This document shows positions 58,744 through 64,000 of a stretch of 64,000 nucleotides of DNA, in pieces. Made by a program: the position numbers and the translations under genes. A model generated the notes under the pieces. That model had not been told where the DNA came from. It saw nothing but the letters and a program-made list of their open reading frames with translations, and searched no databases. The DNA is from Chondrocystis sp. NIES-4102 (GTDB taxonomy: Bacteria > Cyanobacteriota > Cyanobacteriia > Cyanobacteriales > Xenococcaceae): assembly GCA_002368355.1 (NCBI GenBank), contig AP018281.1, positions 2,418,001 through 2,482,000 on the forward strand. The letters run 5' to 3'. Every line of letters starts with the position of its first letter. Within the stretch, counting starts at the first letter, position 1.

Positions 58744-58927
58744 CCAGGAATGAAAAAATTGTCATACAATAGGGCATCTAACTAGAACAGGTTAGATGTC
58801 AGTCTATATTATTTATTTTTATATTTCTGGCGGGGTGTCAATAATTAAGATTCTTTATTAAATTAGTAATCAAAATAAATCTGGGTCTATTACTATTGCC
58901 TAAATTTTTGAAGCAAGATCATTAACT

Positions 58928-61900
58928 ATGCCTACTCCCCATCGGGATCTACTAGATTCTGCCCGTCCAATAACCAATTTTGAGAGAATCATGCACGCTC
59001 CAGGGTCTGTGATTGGTAATCGCTATCAAATTATTCAGAGGTTAGGTAGGAAGGAAATGGGAAAAACCTACCTAGTCAAAGATTTACAGGCTACAGGTGA
59101 TGCTCGCTGCGTGATAGAGCAATTAAGTCTAAACTCAGATAATCAAGGTGATTGGGAATTAATTGAGCAACGTTTAGTGGAAGAGGTGAAAGTATTAGAA
59201 AGGTTGGGCGATCATCCTCAAATCCCTCAATTTTATAATTATTTCTTTGAAAACCAACAATTTTATCTAGCAAGAGAATATATTGATGGCGATAATTTAG
59301 AACAAGAAGTTGAAAGGAGAATTTTTGAAGAAGCAGATGTTATCTTTTTAATTCAAGATATTTTAATAATTTTAGATTTTATTCATAAAATTAATGTAGT
59401 TCATCGTGATATACAACCAATCAATATAGTTAGGCGTAAGCAAGATCAAAGTTTTGTATTAGTAAATTTTGGCACAATACGTGAACTTGCAAACACTAGC
59501 GTTGATGTAAATCAAGATGCCATAGCTCCCAAGTCTTTGGGCAATTGGGCATATATTGCGCCTGAACAAAAAATTGGACAAGTTAATTTAACAAGTGATT
59601 TATATGCTTTAGCTAACACTGCTGTATACGCTTTAACAGGGCGATCGCTCCAGGCGTGGTCACAAAATAATCAACAGTGGCAGCAACAGTGTCAAATTAG
59701 TAAAAAACTAGAGACAATCTTAACTAAAATGATGTCTTCTAGTATAGAAGCTCGTTATGGGTCTGCTTTGGATGTATTGACAGAGTTACGACCTTTATTA
59801 AGGATTCGTCAGTTAGTGGGAGGACGTTACAGGATCACCCATTATTTGGGGCAAAATGAGGGTGTTGATACATATTTGGCTGATAATTTACGTCGTCAAT
59901 ATCAATCTCCCTGTTTAATAAAACTAATAGAACTTGCGAGTAATCATAGCGATAGCAAAATAAAAATAGAAAGGCGTTTTGGGGAAGAGTTATCGATTTT
60001 AGAAAAATTAGGTTATCACGATCAAATCCCTCAATTATGGGATCATGGGGAAGAAAACGACGAATTTTATTTAGTTCAAGCCTATATTCCTGGGGAAAGT
60101 CTGGCGAATATTATTCAAGAGCAAGATTTATCAATACAACAAATAATTAAAATTTTAATTAGCACCCTAGTAGTTTTAGGTTATAGTCACCAAAACCGTA
60201 TTATTCATCGTAATCTGCAACCTGAAAACATCTTAATTCGTCAAGAAGATCAACAAGTAATATTAACCGACTTTGGGATTTTAAAAGATATTAAAACTTT
60301 ATCTTATAAGCAAATAGATTCCAGTCAAAGACAGGATAATTATGCTTCTCCCGAACAAATTGCTGGTAGACCTACTCTTAGCAGTGATTTGTATGCTTTG
60401 GGGATGATAATTATTGAAGCTATAACTAAAGTTAAACCGAGTCAATTTAAGAGAGATATTGAGACAGGTAAACTAAATTGGCAATCAAAAATCGATGTGG
60501 ATCGTCGTTTGAGTAAAATTATCAATAGGATGATTGAGCTTGATTTAGGAAAGCGTTATCAATCGGCAGAACAAGTTATTAGTGATTTACAAAAGATTAA
60601 TCTTCTTAGTCCGTCTAAAATAGCTCAACCTAACAAAGTTAAAAGTTTAAATTTAGCCCAGATAAAATTACGAGTCACACCATTAATTATTGGATTATTG
60701 GGGATAATTTTTTTACTATGCAGTATTGAATTTGCTTTTCCTACCCTCAGACCTATATATTACTGGTATCAAGGTAAAAAAAACTTAATTAAACACCCAG
60801 ATTCCGCTTTGAATATCTTTACCTTAGCCATAGATTTAAAACCGACAAGTGTTTTAGGTTGGTTTGGACGTGGGGAGGCGTTATATAAGTTAGAAAGATA
60901 TCCCGAAGCTTTAGCAGCTTATTCTGAAGCAACACGCCTAAAAGAGTCTGAATTTAGATATTGGCAAAAACAAGGAGATACTTTATATCAGTTAGAAAGA
61001 TATACCGAAGCGATCGCCGTTTATAATCGCGCCCTAGAATTAGAACCTAATCAAGGAGAATTATATAATTCTAAAGGAAGAGCCTTGTATCAGCTAGAGA
61101 ACTATCCAAAAGCTTTAGAAATGCAAGAGTCTGCTTTAAAATTTGATCAGCATAACCCTCAATTTATGAGCGATCGCGCTAAAAATTTACTGGCATTAAA
61201 ACGCTATAGTGAGGCTTTGAGTGAATTTAACCGTTTAAGAGCGATCAAACCATTAAATGTTCAACTATGGGAAGATAAATCTTTAGTGTTGACCGCTTTA
61301 AATCGCCCTCAAGAAGCAGCAACAGTTATACAAGAGGTAATTCAAGCTTACCAGTCAATACTGCAAAAGCAAAAGCTAGATAGTAAAGTCTGGTTAGATT
61401 TTGCCAACTTTCTAGCTACCAATAAAATATATCAGCCAGCACTTAATTCCTATAAGCAAGTAATTAAACTTAAACCAGATTTCTATCAAGCATGGTTAGG
61501 GAAAGGAAAAGTTTTAACCCAATTAAACCAAGAGGAATCCGCATTAACCGCGCTCAATCAAGCTTTACAAATCCGTCCCCAGTCCTATTTAGCACTACAA
61601 GCCAAGGGTTTAATTTATCAAAATCAAGGCAATTTAAGCAGCGCGATCGCTCTTTTTGATCAAGCCGTAAAAATCAATCCTAATTACGCTCCTTTATGGC
61701 GCGATCGAGGAATAGCACTCAAGCAACAAGGTAATTATAATCAAGCGATCAAATCTTTCACTCAAGCCAACAAAATTACTTCTTGGGATCTGCCAACTTG
61801 GGTTAATTTAGCGACAGTTTGGGAAATACTAGACCAAGATAAACAAGCTCTCTTCGCCTTAGATCGCGCCCTCAAACTTGATCCGAGCAATGTAGATATT

Positions 61901-62041
61901 TGGAGTCAAAAAGGAGCAATCTATACCCAAAACGCTCAATACAATGAAGCTTGTGACACTTATCGTCAATCCCGTAAAATCATCCCCAACTCTGAGGTGA
62001 TTTTCAACTCCATGACTTCTTTAGGTTGTCGCCTGCAATAA
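58928..62041 (+). CDS. Tandem kinase-like protein with TM helix and TPR repeats, both kinase domains degenerate
   Basis: 1037 residues. Kinase-like domain 1 (about 30-290): the beta-3 Lys is replaced (Glu64 in CVIEQL), HRD is kept at 161 (VVHRDIQPINIV) but DFG is NFG (Asn180). Domain 2 (about 300-570): Lys332 is kept (CLIKLIE), HRD is HRN (Asn429 in IIHRNLQPENIL), DFG is kept (Asp448). Both retain the activation-segment APE region (YIAPEQ, YASPEQ). A membrane helix lies near 583-605 (TPLIIGLLGIIFLLCSIEFA), then about ten TPR units. Each domain lacks different catalytic residues, so neither looks classically active; a signalling scaffold role is likely. Alone in its transcription unit. Confidence 0.88.
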   Translation: MPTPHRDLLDSARPITNFERIMHAPGSVIGNRYQIIQRLGRKEMGKTYLVKDLQATGDARCVIEQLSLNSDNQGDWELIEQRLVEEVKVLERLGDHPQIPQFYNYFFENQQFYLAREYIDGDNLEQEVERRIFEEADVIFLIQDILIILDFIHKINVVHRDIQPINIVRRKQDQSFVLVNFGTIRELANTSVDVNQDAIAPKSLGNWAYIAPEQKIGQVNLTSDLYALANTAVYALTGRSLQAWSQNNQQWQQQCQISKKLETILTKMMSSSIEARYGSALDVLTELRPLLRIRQLVGGRYRITHYLGQNEGVDTYLADNLRRQYQSPCLIKLIELASNHSDSKIKIERRFGEELSILEKLGYHDQIPQLWDHGEENDEFYLVQAYIPGESLANIIQEQDLSIQQIIKILISTLVVLGYSHQNRIIHRNLQPENILIRQEDQQVILTDFGILKDIKTLSYKQIDSSQRQDNYASPEQIAGRPTLSSDLYALGMIIIEAITKVKPSQFKRDIETGKLNWQSKIDVDRRLSKIINRMIELDLGKRYQSAEQVISDLQKINLLSPSKIAQPNKVKSLNLAQIKLRVTPLIIGLLGIIFLLCSIEFAFPTLRPIYYWYQGKKNLIKHPDSALNIFTLAIDLKPTSVLGWFGRGEALYKLERYPEALAAYSEATRLKESEFRYWQKQGDTLYQLERYTEAIAVYNRALELEPNQGELYNSKGRALYQLENYPKALEMQESALKFDQHNPQFMSDRAKNLLALKRYSEALSEFNRLRAIKPLNVQLWEDKSLVLTALNRPQEAATVIQEVIQAYQSILQKQKLDSKVWLDFANFLATNKIYQPALNSYKQVIKLKPDFYQAWLGKGKVLTQLNQEESALTALNQALQIRPQSYLALQAKGLIYQNQGNLSSAIALFDQAVKINPNYAPLWRDRGIALKQQGNYNQAIKSFTQANKITSWDLPTWVNLATVWEILDQDKQALFALDRALKLDPSNVDIWSQKGAIYTQNAQYNEACDTYRQSRKIIPNSEVIFNSMTSLGCRLQ

Positions 62042-62559
62042 CGGACAATTTGGGTGATTATCGGTTATTGGTGGTAGTAGGTAGGAGTCAGGAGGTAGCC
62101 CTAAAGGATAAGCTATGTCTACGACAGCTACGCAACCGCAAATCCCACAAGGGGACAATGTAGGTAGTAGGTAGATCCTAGGGGCTACTAAGGATTGAGT
62201 AACGAGTCAGGAGAAGCTAAAAGCTAAAAAATAATAGATATTATCGATTAAATTATTAATTAATCAAATAAAAAACGTTCCTTAATTATTTATGGCAATA
62301 CCAGATAAAGTTAGGACATTTTTTTACTGATATCTACTAACTACTAACTACTACCTACTATCGTCACGTTCGCGCTTTGGTCGCCAAAGCAAGCGTGCGC
62401 TCAGGGACGCTTTCCGCGCCTACTACCTACTACCTACTACCCAATCACCCTAACTGTCCTAATCTAATTTTGTACATTTATATTACTGACATAATACTTA
62501 ATTCAATAAAAAAAGGCGGGTAGATCCCACCTCATAAAAATAAGCTCAAATGCGATTAC
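62042..62559. other. Spacer with repeat debris between the TPR gene and ndhH
   Basis: No gene. Degenerate gtaggta heptamer stretches occur on both sides (62072-62102, 62157-62176, 62341-62360, 62420-62440); there is a palindrome fragment similar to the dispersed repeats near 2580 (62109-62130); and a perfect hairpin gctttgg-tcg-ccaaagc lies at 62374-62390. It looks like a landing area for small repeats. Confidence 0.6.
62508..62531 (-). terminator. Rho-independent terminator after ndhH
   Basis: On the minus strand, stem ggtggg/cccgcc with loop of five, followed by seven T residues. Confidence 0.8.
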
Positions 62560-63744
62560 TTAACGATCAACTGAACCCATAATAATATCAACACTACCAA
62601 GAATCGGCATAATATCAGCTAATTTCACTCCTTTGAGCAATTCTGGTAATATTTGCAAATTATTAAAGTCAGGAGCGCGAATTTTCCAACGCCAAGGAAA
62701 GACATTATCATTACCAACAATAAATATCCCTAATTCGCCTTTGCCACTTTCAAGACGAACATAATGTTCTCCTGCAGGAATTTTAAAAGTAGGTGCAACT
62801 TTTTTAGCTACATACTGATATTCAAAGTCATTCCACTGCGACTTACGACCATCCGCTAGGCGTTTTGCCTCTAAGTTTTCATAAGCACCACCAGGAATAG
62901 CTTTTAGTGCTTGACGAATAATCTTAACTGATTCTCGCATTTCACGGACTCGAACTAAGTAGCGAGCAAAACAATCCCCTGCTGTTTCCCACTGAACATC
63001 CCAATCAAAATCATCGTAACATTCATAGTGGTCTACTTTACGCAAGTCCCATTTAACGCCAGAAGCTCTTAACATCGGCCCTGATAAACCCCAGTTAATT
63101 GCTTGATCACGACTAATAGTACCTACTCCTTCTACACGACGGCGGAAAATTGGGTTATTAGTAATTAATTTTTCATATTCATCGACTTTAGGATCAAAAT
63201 AATCACAAAAATCTTCACATTTATCAATCCACCCGTAGGGTAAATCTACCGAGACACCACCAATACGGAAATAGTTATTATTAACTAATCTTTGACCAGT
63301 AGCAGCTTCCCATAGATCGTAGATTAACTCACGTTCACGGAAAATGTAGAAAAAGGGAGTTTGCGCTCCAACATCTGCCATAAACGGCCCTAACCACAAT
63401 AAATGATTAGCAATGCGGTTTAACTCTAGCATAATCACCCGAATATACTGAGCGCGTTTTGGTACTTCAATACCTGCCAGTTTTTCAGGTGCATTTACAG
63501 TAATTGCTTCATTAAACATTCCAGCAGCATAGTCCCAACGACTTACATAAGGAACATACATAACGCTGGTGCGACTTTCTGCAATTTTTTCCATTCCGCG
63601 ATGAAGATAACCAATTACGGGTTCGCAATCGATTACATCTTCCCCATCTAAAGTTACAATCAGACGTAAAACGCCGTGCATTGAGGGATGGTGCGGCCCC
63701 ATGTTCAGGATCATGGGTTCGGTTCTAGTTTCTATCTGTGCCAT
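62560..63744 (-). CDS. ndhH: NDH-1 subunit H (49 kDa-type)
   Basis: 394 residues of the photosynthetic complex I. Starts [20 protein letters not shown]; characteristic [35 protein letters not shown], and the C-terminal [12 protein letters not shown]. It is in the peripheral arm near the plastoquinone site and takes part in cyclic electron flow and respiration. A lone gene here; it is transcribed leftwards. About 255 bases to the window end show no other gene. Confidence 0.98.
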   Translation of the reverse strand: MAQIETRTEPMILNMGPHHPSMHGVLRLIVTLDGEDVIDCEPVIGYLHRGMEKIAESRTSVMYVPYVSRWDYAAGMFNEAITVNAPEKLAGIEVPKRAQYIRVIMLELNRIANHLLWLGPFMADVGAQTPFFYIFRERELIYDLWEAATGQRLVNNNYFRIGGVSVDLPYGWIDKCEDFCDYFDPKVDEYEKLITNNPIFRRRVEGVGTISRDQAINWGLSGPMLRASGVKWDLRKVDHYECYDDFDWDVQWETAGDCFARYLVRVREMRESVKIIRQALKAIPGGAYENLEAKRLADGRKSQWNDFEYQYVAKKVAPTFKIPAGEHYVRLESGKGELGIFIVGNDNVFPWRWKIRAPDFNNLQILPELLKGVKLADIMPILGSVDIIMGSVDR

Positions 63745-64000
63745 AAATCAGCAATATTTCTTTGATTAAGAAATTTATTTTCCCTGCTACTATTAGTTAT
63801 CTATCTTATCGAGTTTCTGAACCTGATACGCACTCCTAGGTCAAAACTTCCCTGATTAATCGCTTGTTTTGCTCGGTTAAGTTTAAAATTTACAAGCAAT
63901 TTATAAGAAAGTTAATGATTGTTAAAGATTCTGTACCAAGTTTCTATTATGATAATTGATGAAAATCTTTAAGCGTGCATCAGGGCAATGGTAGTTATTG

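Noticed and set aside
63988-64000. Possible start codon of another gene at the window end
   Set aside because: Only four codons are visible and no clear ribosome-binding site precedes them.

Overview
The window is a chromosomal segment of a low-GC cyanobacterium. Phycobilisome core genes (apcE, then apcA-apcB-apcC), glgC, ndhH, ldpA, ycf45 and argZ all point there, as do many copies of the octamer gcgatcgc (HIP1). Gene content and the very AT-rich spacers suggest a unicellular or baeocyte-forming (Chroococcales/Pleurocapsales-like) lineage, but the sequence alone does not fix the genus.

Layout. 0-2.7 kb: the end of yaaA, then a decayed defence-like locus. This is a ZorA-type proton-channel gene broken by a one-base deletion and joined, at a small palindromic repeat, to the C-terminal remnant of a ZorC/EH_signature-type gene; ZorB is missing. 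2.7-13.6 kb: tRNA-Pro(UGG), a DUF3598 protein, sufE, glgC, a solo TnpB element, a DnaJ/CbpA-type chaperone, uvrA, two tandem curlin-like secreted proteins and a SIMPL protein. 13.8-19.1 kb: a foreign element of about 5.2 kb with a tyrosine integrase, a Rep_trans-type replication initiator, small ORFs, four related palindromic elements and no HIP1 site. 19.1-33 kb: a SpoIID-like protein, a giant PilL/CheA-type hybrid kinase with an acidic repeat region, purU, clpC, then rimI and lysA-cdaA-uppS (diaminopimelate, c-di-AMP and undecaprenyl-PP, all wall-related). 33-46 kb: higBA toxin-antitoxin, a small conserved protein, ycf45-ldpA-glycosyltransferase, a kinase-fold protein, a tandem pair of RlaP-type nucleotidyltransferases, two SDR proteins, a GNAT, an alpha/beta hydrolase and trm1. 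46-52.5 kb: a heptamer tandem repeat, a third curlin-like copy, a Nudix hydrolase, argZ, and a cluster of small membrane or secreted proteins (DUF2752, TM2). 52.5-64 kb: apcE and apcABC encoding a phycobilisome core, ftsW, a tandem-pseudokinase/TPR protein and ndhH.

Points most worth a second look: the four palindromic elements with conserved outer arms and co-varying inner stems inside the foreign element; the three curlin-like paralogues with mosaic flanks 34 kb apart; the protein with two kinase domains that have lost different catalytic residues; and the eroded Zorya-like locus.
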